Part shown: piece after piece, positions 13,629 through 27,585 of the stretch
Position numbering within the stretch: the first letter of the stretch is position 1
Layout: each line of letters starts with the position of its first letter
Source of the DNA: Tubulanus polymorphus
Taxonomy: Eukaryota > Nemertea > Palaeonemertea > Tubulaniformes > Tubulanidae
Direction of reading: 5' to 3'
Length of the DNA: 64,000 bases
Assembly: GCF_964204645.1 (NCBI RefSeq)
Contig: NC_134025.1
Span: 31,650,001 to 31,714,000 of the forward strand
The notes under the pieces: model-generated
Database searches by the model: none
The model's input: only the letters and a program-made list of their open reading frames with translations
Told to the model about the DNA's origin: nothing
Translations under genes and position numbers: made by a program

Positions 13629-13996
13629 GAGTATACACAACATTCCGCTCTCTCTCTCTTCTTATACTGTTCTAATTAAAATCACTCCCGCTAACTCTAG
13701 TCTCTGTTCCATCTCCATCTCGATCCTTTCTCTCTCCCTCAACTCTCTCCTAGTCCACCTCCTCTATCTCAACCTTCTCTCCTCTCTCCTTTCTCCTCTC
13801 CCCTCTCTCTTTCTCCTCTCCTTCCATCTCTCCTCTCTCTTTCTCTCCCCTCCTCTCTCTCTCCCCTCCTCTCTCTCTCCCCTCCTCTCTCTCCTCTCTC
13901 TCTTCATCTCCCTCCTCTCTCCCCTCCTCTCTCTCTCCCCTCCTCTCTCTCTCCTCTCTCTCTTCATCTCCCTCCTCTCTCCTCTTCTCTCTTCAC
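13629..13996. repeat. Pyrimidine-rich CT tract with internal duplication
   Basis: Long ctctctcc-type sequence; a block of about 60 bp ending cttcatctccctcctctct occurs twice near 13880-13980. Confidence 0.9.
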
Positions 13997-14626
13997 CAGG
14001 CTAGAATAACATCTTTAACAATGACGTCATTATCGATAGATGGCGACACAAGACGGTGTTATAATTATTAATTAGATATGAACGCATTGTTATCGCGACC
14101 CGAAAATAATGATGTTATCATCATCAATGCATCTTCAATGTTCATCGGAGCAGAATTTACAGCTAACTGACAGGAAATGGCACATCACTAGTGGTATTAG
14201 AGAGGAGGGTTCTCTTTGGTTTCATCACGAACACAAATTATCGAAATTAGTTTTAATTATGAATGTCTCGCGGTGTGATCTATCACATGCCTGATTACAT
14301 ACACTGATTATAACGCACCGATAAATAGTTCGTGAAGCTAGTGTTATTTCAGATCAGTTTTATGAGTTTCACTTTCAAATCAGTTCATAATTAGACCTTT
14401 GATCTTCCGAGCTAAAATATATTGTTCAGAGTTTATGAAATTATTTCGAATCTGTGTTATGTCCTAGTTTTCCTAAAAATATATATTTTAATCGATAAAT
14501 TGCCCTCCTAATCGCAGGTACATTTAGTATCATAGCGGGTATTGTTAGTGAAATAGAGTCGCCACACCTGACTGGTCACCAGTCAACCACACTAACCGGA
14601 CAAATTCCCCAACACTCTCAGTCACC

Positions 14627-14854
14627 AGAACTCTATGGTCTAGTGGTAGACACTCTGGTTTGGTACGTGAGAGACCCGAGTTCGAGTCTCAGCCGAGCTA
14701 GGGTTAGGGTTATGGTGGATGGAGCTAGGGTTAGGGTTACGGAGGACCTAGGGTTAGGGTTATTGTGGACCTAGGGTTAGGGTTATTGTGTGGCTTGGTC
14801 TCTATATTTTGGTGCCCGAGGAAGCCGAGGTTTGCATTTTTTGAATAGAGTTCT
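14627..14854 (+). mobile_element. tRNA-derived SINE with TAGGGT-rich tail, copy A
   Basis: Starts AGAACTCTATGGTCTAGTGG with a pol III A box (TGGTCTAGTGG) and a B box (AGTTCGAGTCT) at tRNA-like spacing, resembling tRNA-Glu. The body continues GCCGAGCTAGGGTTAGGGTT and has four blocks of telomere-like TAGGGT. It ends ATAGAGTTCT, the exact inverse of its first ten bases. A second copy (27586-27691) shares the head and the start of the tail. Confidence 0.75.
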
Positions 14855-16242
14855 GTTCACCGATCTCTCTATAGCTCCGTTGTAAAACTTTCTTATAGGT
14901 TGCGTCTAAGAGTTAATCCTTCTAAATGCAGTAGTTTAATCCAGGGTTACGAGTTACTTCACTAATCCCTTCTGCTAAAAGAGTCGGGTTACACCGACCT
15001 CCTAGTGACAGGTATAGGCGATGATTGACAGAATAAATCTATTCCTGGATTAACGGATTCTAACTCAAGTATAATTGATCTGTTATATAACAGACTAAAT
15101 AGCGATAAATACCTGTCGGTAAACACACTAATCTAGGTCACATGTGCCTGTCAAAATAACGCGTTAATCTAGGCTACATGAGCCTGTTGAGTAACGCGTT
15201 AATCCTAATCAGGAAAAATCTACGGATTAAACTTACTTGGAAGAAAAGAGAATTAAATTCCTTACTGCGGTTTAAACGGAGTAACAAATCTCGGTTTAAT
15301 CGCTCCGTAATAAGATCTCGAAAATGACAGGTCTATAATGTAAAGTCTTATCGTATGTGTCAGGGTGATAAGTGTGTTTAGTGGTGGTTTATCAGTCAGT
15401 GTGATAAGCAGTTACCCTCCTACTGTGTTATTGATTTACTCTAACACTAAGTATATTTGCATGTAAATCTATTTAACACTCCAGGAGTAATATTTACTCT
15501 TTGAATTAGTGTCAGTCAAACTATACGCGATGAAGTAAAAGTCTCTGTTGTGAGGTGTATTATTTACTCCTCGTTTGTTGTTGAATTCTATTTTCTGCCA
15601 CGTGTTTCATGTTTTACAAAGTTCTGTCGGATTTTGTTTGCGTTTCATGTTTTCTATGACCTGAACATTCTCTGCACAAACTCGAATCAAATACAGATTT
15701 ATCTAGTTTGAATTATTGTATTTACCCCCGATACAGAGCTGATCTAACATACGACTCGTAGCTTATGACCCAGAGAGATCGACTCCTCTCTATCTGATCA
15801 ACTCGCTACTATCCACAGATTGCGACAAGAATCTTCTAACTAAAGTCTGTAAGTGTAAAACCCGCTATACAAAATTAAACAGATTCTTCGAATCTTCGAA
15901 TTCTATTTATTAAGAATTAAAAACAAAATACACTGTGACGTTTCGAACTGTCAACAGATATCACACGTGACGACGATCTGTAGTAAGAGTTGTCACTGTC
16001 ACTGTGTTCGGGCTACGTGACGATGATCTGTAGTGAGAGTTGTCACTGTGTTCGGGCTATGAATCAGTTCTATGTCTATCGTGAAGATTTGTAAAGCTTT
16101 ATGATGACAGATGTCCCTGGATGCGCGATACTCTAACCATTGACTGCCAGAGTCTGTGTCTGTCTGTGGGGTTAACGAGACCGTCACTAATTATTGAGGC
16201 GGGGCTGACGCATTCTACCGAGCCATAACGGGCACGTGTCTT

Positions 16243-16358
16243 AACAATAAATTCGAACCCGGGACTCACCTACCAACACGTGTTAGCGATCAAGAAACCG
16301 ATACCAGTAACTTGCACAGCTCGCATCTCTGATGTCCCGGGTTCGATTCCTCCCAGTA
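16243..16358. mobile_element. Two tRNA-like B-box fragments back to back
   Basis: GGTTCGATTCC at 16340-16350 (plus) follows GTAACTTGCACAGCTCGC, as in a tRNA body. About 80 bp upstream the minus strand carries GGTGAGTCCCGGGTTCGA, a second B box facing the other way. This looks like two truncated tRNA-derived elements inserted head to head. Confidence 0.4.
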
Positions 16359-16785
16359 AACTCGCTATCAGAAGTCCCTCCTGTGCGCCTCATCCGCCCG
16401 AGTGTTAGCAATTAATAACCTTGACCCGGCGTGTCAGACGACACCTGTAATTAGTAACGCACTATAGCTCAGGTATTTCGCAATATCTTTTTTAATGTTA
16501 CATTTATCAGAATGTTACCATAGTAACGAGAATTCCAGTACGGATTGTATGATTATAATGGTGTCACAAGCGGAGTGAGCGACAGTGTTACGGCTGCTGT
16601 CTGTCGCTGCTGTCGCTGCTGTCACTGTCTGTCAGTTTGTATTCGTTTACTTCGTTAAACCTTGTTTTATGAATTGGTAAAGAGAGGATCATGTGACCAA
16701 TTTACGAGAAAAGCCGTGATAATTCGAGATGTCTTTACAGTTCGATTTAGTATCGAATAACAATAGAAAACGTATCACTTTGCAT

Positions 16786-17087
<302 letters not shown>

Positions 17088-17924
17088 CCAGGTACTTACA
17101 TCAACGTCCAACGCCCTTAAATTCTATATTTCCTGTTTAAACCGATACATTATTGACAAAATCAGAAAAAAAATCCTAAATGTCAAAAATACAAGGTAAT
17201 GATTTAAACACGTAGACTGCATATAGAATATACCGGAGTAGTTTAATATCGATCGCCACTATAAACATATACATAAAAAATAAACACCTATCGGTTATAT
17301 TAGCCACCCGAGAGGACGATGACGTCATACCTGAGTGGATACAGCAGCGCGGTGGATAGACAGTTCCTCCTCAGTGGATACATGTGGATACATTCTCTCA
17401 ACGCGTTGATACACATTCCAGTCGAATGAGTTCCATATTAACGCGTCTATGCTGTAAACTCCTGCCACGTCCTTACTACAATTTTCTAGACGAATTGATA
17501 AATTTGTCAAGGTAGATTTGAGGGATTTGTGGTCGAATTCTCGCGGGGGGAAAACTAAATAATTGATGTACATTTGATAGAATGTAAAATCTGAGCGCCG
17601 AGAATAGACGACATCCTCCCTTCCCCCTCCCCCGATATAAAACAGCTATCAGCTATCCCTCCCTGCCTCTCCCACAACACATCCACAGTGTTTGAATGTT
17701 ATTTGAACACTAGAATACCGGACGATATATCAATTGAAATATCAGAGCAAACGATTTTGAGATTTCACAATTGTCACAAAAGGTTCTAATGAGGTGAGCA
17801 GGTGAAACTCGACTGCCAGGGCAGGTGATGATACTATAATCAGATAATGATGATGATATTCAAGAGATGTCATTATGTTTGTAGATAGATATTTAATTTA
17901 TCTTAAAGCTGGGCCCGATTACAT

Positions 17925-18085
17925 ATACAAGTTAAGACCAGTTTAAGTTCATCTTAGTTCTATAACCAATATTATGCTTGTATACCAATTTAAGACCAGT
18001 CTAAGCTGATTTTAGTTCTATCTATGTGATGTTAAGACCAGTCTAGACTTCAATATCACAACAACAAGATTTAAAACCACTTTAA
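17925..18085. repeat. Diverged relatives of the 56001 foldback element
   Basis: Three spaced copies of a taagaccagt(t/c)taag-like core, with ttagttctat and ataaccaat segments that also occur in the element at 56001. A degraded cluster; boundaries approximate. Confidence 0.35.
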
Positions 18086-20222
18086 ACCACGACTGAATGA
18101 GTCCTGTTGTTGTATATCAGCGAGAAAACGTGGTAGTCATAGTAATATACGTGGTTGCTAGATGACCGGTGGATGCTGTGTTAAATAGACGACCATCTGT
18201 GTAATGCGGTCACCACGCCGTAACGTCATCACTAAGAGAAGAGAGAGAGAGATATTGTGTGCCGTGTGACCGTCTTAAAAACCGGCGTCTCCAACACTGA
18301 CTAAACGCCTGCTCCAGAGACCCGCCCACCTAGTTAACGCTCTGAGTCTATTACAAAAATTACTGAATTGTCCTGGTCTGGTATTTAACGGCGCTAGCTT
18401 AATGCCATTAAAGTTCTATTGTTAAAGCGAGTAAGGAGGACACTATTAATAGGAACTATTGAGACTCGCAACACGCAGAGCTAACTCACGGTGTACTAAG
18501 GAACATATCGGACCCCCTGGTGTAGGAAGGCGTCGCTATGGCCCAATCTTGCTATGGGAATCCACCAGGCCACTAACAGTGGGTATCCTTCACCGTGTAC
18601 TTCACAACTAACCATGTGTCCGACCAGTTTTATGTAAATGACCCCCGAGTGGGTTTAATTATCACAACTTAACAAATACGGCCCGTACCCAGCTGTGCTT
18701 GAAATTGTCCTACCCAAACTTTGAACCTTGCTTAACCCCCGTCTAAACGACACGCATAGAGAATGCGGTTAAAATTCGCGATCGATAAAACCCATGCATG
18801 CAGGTATATTTTCACACCTCCAATTAGCGAGCGCGTCGTGACGTCACAATATGGCGGCAGCTGTGTTGATACAGAATTCACGGTCGATTTATTTGAATGA
18901 AACCTCGTGACGATTCGATACCGGAGACTTGTACAGATTCTGCGCATTCAAAACCTCGTTACATAATTCCAATATGGCGTATTTATAGTCGCTTCCGGTG
19001 TATAAAAACATGACGTTTTGTGTGCAGAACATATTTACAGAAGTGCAATTATAATTCAATCAATAAATAGAATATCGATCGGTTTTAGAACGAGTCAATA
19101 TTGATAAAACAGTTTGATGTTGACTCGAGTTAAATAGAAACCGGTTCGTAATTCATTCAATTAAAAACGTGTTTGAATCAAGAGTTTTAAAATGAGGAAA
19201 GGTTGAACTGCACTTTAGAAATAAACCTCCAACAGTCGCCGTTTCGTGGACAGGTTTCGAATGGTCTCTTCGTTTCGATCAGACAGTTTGTATTCCAAAT
19301 ACGTTCAGTCGAATTCTGCCCGAGTCTTGGTCTTTCGGTTGAAACCAAAAATTGACTTTTGTCTAATGTCTTATGTCAGTAGTAGTAGGGTTTGCGTGGA
19401 GACAAATAAAACCAAAACAATGATCAGACTCATGTCTCATGTCACTTGTCGTGTGTCGTATGTCGTATGCCTGGACCCAGGGTTTAAGCATCTATTGTAA
19501 TCTGCTGCTCAGATGATGGCGGCCATATTGGATATTAAACTCGACACTAATGAAATCTGTTTCTCCGAGACACAACACGAGAGATTAATAAAATCAATTA
19601 AGCTTAATTCGGCGAAAAGGATTAACATTGTGTCCAGTAAACATGCAGTATTCTATTGTCTGGGTACATAGCGTGTCGTAACGGATTACTGTATGGACTA
19701 GTGTACACACTATAACACGGCTCCCAATAGCTATTACTCATCCATTACGCGGATATAGTGAAGCTTTTTACTGCACCAAACTATTAACTTCCCTCTTCCC
19801 GATCGTAACTGTGTGAATAGAGGCAGATAATATTACATTATGAAACACTCAAAATGAGGAGACTTTCTAAAATCGTTGGCCCAATAACAATAGACGTTAC
19901 TAGTTACTATTCTCGTGGTTCGTAGTATCGGTAATAAATTCTATTAGATAGTGAATCATGCAGTCTCTTCACACTCAACACCACCATCCCAGCCCGATTT
20001 TTTATCCTCCTCAATCTGCTGGTTTTTAGCTGCTATGAAATGATATTTTCATATTTCTGAACGTTTAGTAAATCGTGAGCTATTGCTTCTATTGCTACAG
20101 TCGATAAACTTCCGGTAATGGCGGCTTCTTCCGGTAATGGCGGTTTCATGCAATTTGATGTGAATCCTGATTGAATCTTATTAAACCAAACGTTTCTGAT
20201 GTATGGATTGTCGACCACACTG

Positions 20223-20282
20223 AGGGTGTCCGTCCGTCTGTCCGTCCGTCCGTCCGTTCGTCCGTCCGTCCGTCCGTCCGTC
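20223..20282. repeat. (TCCG)n microsatellite
   Basis: About 15 tccg units with single substitutions; unusually rich in CG for this region. Confidence 0.93.
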
Positions 20283-20392
20283 GGCTCGAATATATAAATT
20301 AGATCATATATTCAATTTCCAGGATTGGGCGACCGTAAAACTAAATTAAACGTTTTTCGAGTTGAGGTGACGCAGAAATTATAGTGGAGGTT

Positions 20393-20515
20393 GTTGCAGA
20401 CATTGCAGCTGCTGCTGCTGCTACTGTTGCAGACATTGCAGCTGCTGCTGCTGCTACTGTTGCAGACATTGCAGCTGCTGCTGCTGCTACTGTTGCAGAC
20501 ATTGCAGCTGCTCTT
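20393..20515. repeat. 33-bp tandem repeat containing (GCT)n, about 3.7 copies
   Basis: Unit gttgcagacattgcag + ctgctgctgctgctact. Because 33 is divisible by three it yields an alanine-rich minus-strand frame, which I do not regard as a gene. Confidence 0.92.
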
Positions 20516-20751
20516 GAAAATGAAATATAGAATTCAACAATGAATTTTTTCATATTTACAGAACAAACGCGGTAGAGGGGAGGGAGAGGGGAGCGGGGAG
20601 CGGGGAGTGAAGAGAGGGGCGCATAGTCTGACTGTGTATCCACGAGTAGCGGTGATGGATGCAATCTGTGACGTGTGTAGAGTGCGGTTTGTGTTTGAAG
20701 TCACTGTTGCGGTGAAATGAACCGCGCAATAAAACGATTGACATCATCTCG

Positions 20752-20877
20752 CGGTGATTACATGACTTTTCATCGGTTCCGAGACACCAGCACACGCGAG
20801 GAGCAACAGCGCATTTTACGGTGATTACACGACTTTTATCGTTCCGAGATACCGGTACACGCGAGGAGCAAACCTTT
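20752..20877. repeat. 68-bp tandem duplication, diverged
   Basis: ggtgattacatgacttttca at 20753 and gtgattacacgactttta at 20821, followed in both by cgttccgaga(c/t)acc and cacgcgaggagcaa. Confidence 0.8.
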
Positions 20878-21440
20878 TACATCGGGCGGACACGCGAAAA
20901 GGAAACGGCCATATTTAATTACTATCAAATGATGGAAATAGCGTAATATTACTGGAGGCAACTTAGCAAATAAAAATGGGAACGATTCGCGTGTTAAAGA
21001 TTTCAAACTTATCCGACGATATAAGAGCTTCGACATCCGTCATAAGTCTTTCTACCATCGACGAAATGACAGTCGATTTTCTACTTTCGGTCTTTGATTC
21101 GATGTAATCGTCTGCGTACATTCAAATAGTACACAATCAACAGTGTTCTAGGTAACATAACTGTAAAATCTATATACGTTCAGAAAAAACCATTTCCCTC
21201 GAAATGACTCGGAAATGATGGTAAAACCCCCGTAGACGGCCGCTCTAATGGAACCATTCGCTCTACTAATCTTACCTTTTATCGGTAAGCATCAAATAGT
21301 CAGAGATAAATGTGTGAGACGAGAGAGGTAAAATGGAAGGTAAGCTCGTGACTATCGTGTAATGTTAGACTGCAGAGTTTCAGTCAGTCACAGGGCGTTA
21401 CCGGTCTAGTGTCACCCAGTATATACTAATTACACGTCTT

Positions 21441-21668
21441 ACATCGACACCGTCCCTGGTTAGCGAGGTACATCGACACCGTCCCTGGTTAGCGAGGTAC
21501 ATCGACACCGTCCCTGGTTAGCGAGGTACATCGACACCGTCCCTGGTTAGCGAGGTATCCACACCGTCCCTGGTTAGCGAGGTACATCGACACCGTCCCT
21601 GGTTAGCGAGGTATCCACACCGTCCCTGGTTAGCGAGGTACATCGACACCGTCCTTGGTTAGCGAGGA
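21441..21668. repeat. 29-bp minisatellite, about 8 copies
   Basis: Unit acatcgacaccgtccctggt + tagcgaggt, with a shorter variant starting atccacacc. A lone inverse unit lies at 1100-1124. Confidence 0.93.
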
Positions 21669-21935
21669 TTGGACTATGGGATCAATAGGGCAAGTTTTGG
21701 ATATGATTGGGCCTCACAGTAAGCCAGGGCGCTTTGGGCCTATAACTAGCCGCCATGTTTGCTGCTGCACTGGACGCTATTGGATTTTGATATTGCCAAT
21801 TATTTCACTCATTTCTAGAGGAAGAACGTGTCTGCGGCAAGCGAGTATATGGGAGACAGATAACAGGTGCGCGATGGCTAATTAAGCGACCGTGCCCCTG
21901 ATAATCAGCTGCTCCCTCTCTCCCTCTCTCTCCTC

Positions 21936-21968
<33 letters not shown>

Positions 21969-22483
21969 GATTTGTCGCTTCTGAGAAATCACTTAATAAG
22001 CGCTGAGTCTTTTGAAGGAGGGTGACTTAACACTTCATTAGTGATACATCTTACAGTAAAGAGGATGCGACCTGTTAGCACGCGACATGATGTACATAAA
22101 CCAACACCACACCAGCAGCGGCAGCGGCAGCGGCGGCAGCAGAGTGTCAACTCTAATCGTATTCAGTAAAGAGAGGTTTTAAATCAGTGATATAGAGAGT
22201 AGAGAGGGGGAGATGTCTGAGGGGTCAAATGAGTAGGTTTAGTAGCAATCAGTCAATATGAACACCTGATCACACTAAGTACACACTGGTACTCTACCTA
22301 CCCGGGGGGGGGGGGCAAGCGACTCCCACCAGAGTGGGGACGTGTAGCGCCCTCTAGCGGCGTGTGGGCAGGGGCGAGTGGGGCTCCAGTGTGGGCAGGG
22401 GCGAGTGGGGCTCCAATGTGGGCACTAACGATTGATTCCTGAATCTTTTTAGATATTGCGACATAATGTACTACTGCAACCCC

Positions 22484-22563
<80 letters not shown>

Positions 22564-22584
22564 TAAGTAAGTAAGTAAGTAAGT
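22484..22584. repeat. Compound (CCAG)n-(TAAG)n microsatellite
   Basis: About 19 units of ccag followed directly by five units of taag. A run of 13 G lies nearby at about 22303-22315. Confidence 0.95.
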
Positions 22585-23109
22585 CAGCCATTCATGCATT
22601 CATTCTAAACTTTTCTTAACGAAGAAAATGATTTTATAAAATATTAATCTTCTTCAAGAAGAACTAGTTATTTTTTCACGATGTTCGATGAAGAAATGAG
22701 CTGCAGGCTGAACATTGTCAACAAGTGCTCGGTAGGATGTAACCGGAAGTATAATATACAGACAACTGTCTTCTGATGAGACTTTGAAGTCGTCTGCTTC
22801 AGGCAACACACGAGTATCCTCATTACCTTGGATATCTCGGAGTAGAGAGATATGTATCCCGCGGACGTAACCGCAGTATGCGCGTTACGATCAGACGCGC
22901 AGACGGTTATTAAAGTCTCTCCATGTTTCTACCTGGTGAGCGCGATCTAGCAGTAAAACTATTTGATGTTCGATCAAATCTTACAAATTTATAAATATTA
23001 ATATCGCATCTTTTTTATGCCGGTTTAACATGGAAATATCTCCGCAATAATTTCACAGAGGAAGTGCAGCTATTATATCCTTGCTCTGACGATAATCTAG
23101 AATAAAAAA

Positions 23110-23480
23110 TGAAGTCCGAAATGTTTCCTTCAACAACGTTTCGACTAACGACTTTAGTTTAACGTATCTGATTTTATGATTTTATTCGACTATATCCTGA
23201 AAGTCATCTCCAGGATCTACTGTTGTTGTCCATTAAATGAAATACTCTGAATCCGTGTTGTAAATATAATAAAAAAACTTCACAATACGAGTCCGAAATG
23301 TTTCCCAGAGCTATTGTAGTTAATACTACGTTTACCTCTAGTTTGTATCACATCTTATTCTTAATTATAGTCTATTTGTCCTGGAATATTTCTCATAACT
23401 CTCGTTTTACAATTAGTAACATTATGCAATCGACATTTCGACTATATTTTAATAGTCATCATCAGGAACATCAGGATGGA
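23110..23480. repeat. Dispersed repeat, two adjacent diverged copies
   Basis: gtccgaaatgtttcc occurs at about 23114 and 23292. Each is followed some 100-180 bp later by a tcgactatat segment and then aagtcatctccagga or tagtcatcatcagga. The joining segment ctgaatccgtgttgt recurs at about 40059, and the inverse gggaaacatttcggactc at about 40598. This indicates a mobile repeat family of unknown type. Confidence 0.45.
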
Positions 23481-24084
23481 AAGGTCAGATGCACTGAAGT
23501 CATCTACAACTATCAGTTATAGATGAAATATCAAATCATTTGTTTGTTTTCTAACAGTGTCGAGATTCTCTCCATCCTAAATAAATCATTATTTCAACAT
23601 TATGGCAACTACTTTAGAAATGAATCTGTAAAAGCTATGTATAATTTGATTAAATTGCGAGTAATTGTGAGTGTTTAGTTCTCTGGAGAGGTTAATGCAT
23701 CTAAATCGTGCCACTATTGTAGCAAAACTCATCAAAATATGAATTCATAGAAATAGTTAGTCTTATAAAACACACGAGCAAGTCGTCACGCAATGTAAGG
23801 GCTAGGGTTAGAGGCCCCTGGTGCGAGTTGTTACTAAGGCTTTAACTCACAGCTGTTGAACCACTCCTCTCTCTACCTCTCTACGGGGGATAACGTCGTA
23901 TGTCACACGTTTTCATTGTTGCGTTGCCATGATTACCACAAAAGACAGGATGCATTGTTGTAACAGGCGGTGTCAGGATTGTCCCCTCCCGCAGTAACAT
24001 CACTATGAATATCACAATCTATCATTCAATAAACAATTATTACTCAAACGGTTTTAGTGACGCAACACAGCTGACACATCACTC

Positions 24085-24540
24085 ACTACCTCATAACCCA
24101 CCGGGGTCGTTGGAAATCCGCTGCACCGGCTGGCGGCTCCACTTGTGGTGGTTGTGGGGTAGCTTATCTCGGTCCATTCAGCGAGGTTGTCTGCTCAGTA
24201 CTTCCTCGCATCTCCGCACAGTTCCTTGTTGTATGTTTTTGGAGAATCTACCTGATTTTGGCACATGCCCGTATCATCTATAATGCTTCCTCCTGTTACC
24301 TATGGTTTCAGTTGGTCGTTATAGTACCTTACTCATTGGTGATAGATTGTCGGTCCTGTTCATTGGCTGATGTGGTCCGTGTATGAGATACCAGGAAGTC
24401 TTCTGAAGCCAGGATGCTCCTTGCTGCACAGTCCAGGATTCGCGTGCAGGAGAATGACCAGTGCATGCCGAACCCTTTACCTTGGACCTGAGGGTGATAT
24501 TTCGATCTCTCCAGATGGGACGCTTTGCCACTGCTGCTGC
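24085..24540 (-). mobile_element. Degenerate LINE, 3' end of the reverse-transcriptase ORF
   Basis: On the minus strand three frames together carry the order of motifs found at the C-terminus of many animal LINE reverse transcriptases. IWRDRNITLRSKVK lies near 24515-24475, then an ARESWT-like motif, then a VSHTRTTSANE segment. GHVPKSGRFSKNIQQGTV lies near 24272-24219, and ADNLAEWTEISY near 24188-24153. The pieces are split by frameshifts and stops (for example the TGA before ADNLAEW), so the copy is dead. The endonuclease and catalytic RT parts are absent, so this is a 5'-truncated insertion. Confidence 0.75.
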
Positions 24541-24723
24541 TGCTGCTGCTGGAACCAGGGGACGGGAGATCTAACCTCGAGATCTGACACCAGGGGACGC
24601 GATATCTCAGAAAATAGTTAGTTCTATCAGCTGCCACCAGGGTATATTTTAGATTTTTCGTAATATGTGCCGGTTATTTCAATCGAACAAGATTTAATTA
24701 ATAAACTTCGAACACAACGAACT

Positions 24724-24899
24724 AAGAGACAGAAACAGCGAGAGAGGGAGAGAGGGAGAGAGGGAGAGAGAGAGAGAGAGAGAGGGAGAGAGGGAGGAGA
24801 GAGAGAGGGAGAGAGAGAGAGGGAGGAGAGAGAGGGAGAGAGAGAGGGAGAGAGAGGGAGAGGGAGAGAGAGGGAGGAGAGAGAAAGAGAGGGAGGAAA
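24724..24899. repeat. Purine-rich (GA/GGGA)n tract
   Basis: gagagaggga-type sequence of about 175 bp. Confidence 0.93.
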
Positions 24900-25579
24900 G
24901 ACTCATGCACACAATGAATTGATACAATAATAATAATAGTCAATGCTGCGGCTTCAGTTCGCGTGTTTTCATCACGTTTAGTTCTGATAAAAACAACACT
25001 CGTATTCCTCGCGCTAATAATAGCGTGTAACCCAAAACCAAATCACTCCTTCCTCTATCGCGTGAATCATGAATGCGTATTGATCTTATTATCGTAAGTA
25101 GCGCCGCGGTGGTGCGCGTTTTAAATATGGCGTCGTTGCTGACCAACACTTGACGACCTAACGGAAATACTTGTTGGCGCCAGACCTGTCCCGAACTGTA
25201 TTCGTGTTGAGACTCGTCAGACCTCTTATATCAGACACTAATCATAGTGAAACCACTGCGCCACATCTCCACATCTCTGCGCTCTCGAGAGAGCGTGAGA
25301 TCGCGCTGATAGTGCACGGCAGGGTTTAGGCGCCATTCCGGGCACCGCGGATCACGTTTCGTTTCGTCGAACAAGGATCACGTGATCCACCCCGCAGTGA
25401 CGAATCGTTCGATTAAAGACCGCTAGGTGTCACGCTGATTTTAAACTAACCCCCCACGTAGTTTGAATTGGAGAATTGCTCTCGATACAATAACCCCGAG
25501 AGATGAATGTCGATTATTGAATGTCGAAATTTAATAAAGTAGTTCGAAAGACATACGACATATAAACTGACCACCAGAG

Positions 25580-25595
25580 TAGCAGCAGCAGCAGC

Positions 25596-25654
<59 letters not shown>
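25580..25654. repeat. (AGC)n tract with one interruption
   Basis: About 25 CAG-type units broken once by a GTAGC. The minus-strand alanine-rich frame through it has no recognisable flanks. Confidence 0.95.
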
Positions 25655-25656
<2 letters not shown>

Positions 25657-26070
25657 TCCAATGACTCAGAACTACTGCACTAGTGTTCACTACACGTTTG
25701 ATGACAAAAACTCTTCAAATAGCTTCACATCGTAATTACAGCACAAACCCGAGTTCTGCGGCGACACTCCGCAGAGAGAGTAATCTTCATCTTATCTGAC
25801 CTCTACCCACCAATAACTTTCATATTGCTATTTTTATTAAAACTAGGAATCATTTTTGCCCGTCAAGTTACGATTGTCAGTTGACACTGTTCTATCCCTA
25901 GGCTCAGTCAGTGTCAGTCATAAACAGTAATTTTCTGTCGTGGAATGACAAAAACCCATCAAAACTGAACGTGGCTGTCTGCAACATGTTGAATTCTTAT
26001 CCGCTCTCCTCTCTCTCCTCTTTCTTTCTTCTCTCTTCCTTCCTTCCTAAAGAAAAATTACTTTCAAACA

Positions 26071-26376
26071 CACAACCTCGCTACCCTCTCCCTCCCTCCT
26101 CTCCCTCTCTCCTCTCTCTCTCTCTCCTCTCTCCTCTCCCCCTATCTCTCTCCCTCCTCTTCTCCCTCTCCCTCCCTCCTCTCCCTCTCTCCTCTCTCCT
26201 CTCTCTTCCCTCTCTCTCTCCTCTCTCCTCTCCCCCTATCTCTCTCCCTCCCTCCTCTCCCTCTCCCTCCCTCCTCTCCCTCTCTCCTCTCTCCTCTCTC
26301 TTCCCTCTCTCTCTCTCCTCTTTCTTTCTTCTCTCACTCTCTCCTCTCTCTCCTCTCTCCTCTCTCTCTCTCCTCC
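26071..26376. repeat. Pyrimidine-rich CT tract with internal duplications
   Basis: ctctctcctctccccctatctctctccctcc-type blocks (longest exact internal copies about 60 bp) repeated twice or more. Confidence 0.9.
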
Positions 26377-27585
26377 TCGGGATATGCGAGGATTTTCGTT
26401 GGTAATTAAAAGATTTTAAGTATAGAGATTTTATTTGAGACACTTCGCCTCGAGGGATCTACACAACTGACTTTTGTATAAAACAGTTTGGATGTCGAGT
26501 AAGAGATTATCTTTACATTGAAGAGTCTGAAAATGTGAATGAAATTGAGATAATAATCCTTTACAGTATGACATACAGTCCGAGTCCTGCTAGAGGGGAG
26601 GGGGAGGAGGGAGGGGAGGAGGGAGAGACATCCAGTTAATGCATTCAGACATGTAATTCGATACTAGGTTAGAAGTATGTAATGGACCATGTAGTAGACA
26701 GCCAGCCCGTGTCCGACTTAAGTGTTACTTTCAGCAAATCATACTGGACTGACTGGTAATAAAGAGATACATCTATAATGCCTATTATTTATTGGTTTAT
26801 CTGTAAAAGCTTCACAAATTCCATAAAACAAACTTTTCGCATTTAAGAATCAAGTCTCATTGCAAAAAAGTTGACCTAATAGTGTATGGCGGTGCAAGTA
26901 TTGATAGTGGGCCTAGAGGCCCTAGGGCTGGTATCTCCCATCTCTCTCTCTCTGTTCGGAGCAGCCAAGGACTGGTACTATTCTCGGATTAAATCAGGAG
27001 GAGTTAATAATACTCTGTGGCTATTCTATACACCAGGAGTAGGCTCTACACACGGAGTATTAATGATTGTTGTCACCGATGATTCACCATCATATAGAAT
27101 TACTCTATAAACACTAAAGCCCCGAAACAAGTAGCTTTCCTAAAGCTATTGTGTCTTACTAGAATTTCAGTCTCTTGACAATCTATAAAAAATCCATTCA
27201 CTCCATTCTACATATTACTACATCACATCCGCCAGTTATATACACAACTTATATCATACAGAACAGAACCCTTTAGCAATAACTGCATTCAACTGATTCA
27301 TTTCATTACAAGTTTCTATTCAAAATATCTCATAATTAAAGATTAATTTAATATTTTCATTACGTCATTTCTATTTCTATCCGGCAGTCAGCTCAACTCA
27401 AGTCAGCTCAACTTCCATACAGCAGTTCTTTTATTCTAAATAGAATTACTATTGGACTGAAAATACAAGAAACGTCGTCGTTTTACCCAAAAATCGAACA
27501 TGAAACCTAGGGCTCGAACTTAGGGCCAGACGTAGTATGTCTAGTTACCGTAGGCAAAAGCAAAATTATACCTTGGATCTACGAT

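Noticed and set aside
13615-14004. Ser/Leu-rich frames over CT tracts (also 24.7, 26.0 and 51.4 kb)
   Set aside because: Pure low-complexity translations of pyrimidine or purine tracts.
14699-14800. Telomere or interstitial telomeric array
   Set aside because: TAGGGT blocks are short and interrupted, and belong to the tail of a tRNA-derived SINE.
25446-25661. Polyalanine minus-strand frame
   Set aside because: Simple translation of a CAG tract with unremarkable flanks.
26886-27110. 74-codon hydrophobic frame as a small gene
   Set aside because: Balanced composition, but no recognisable domain, splice context or neighbouring exon; too short to support.
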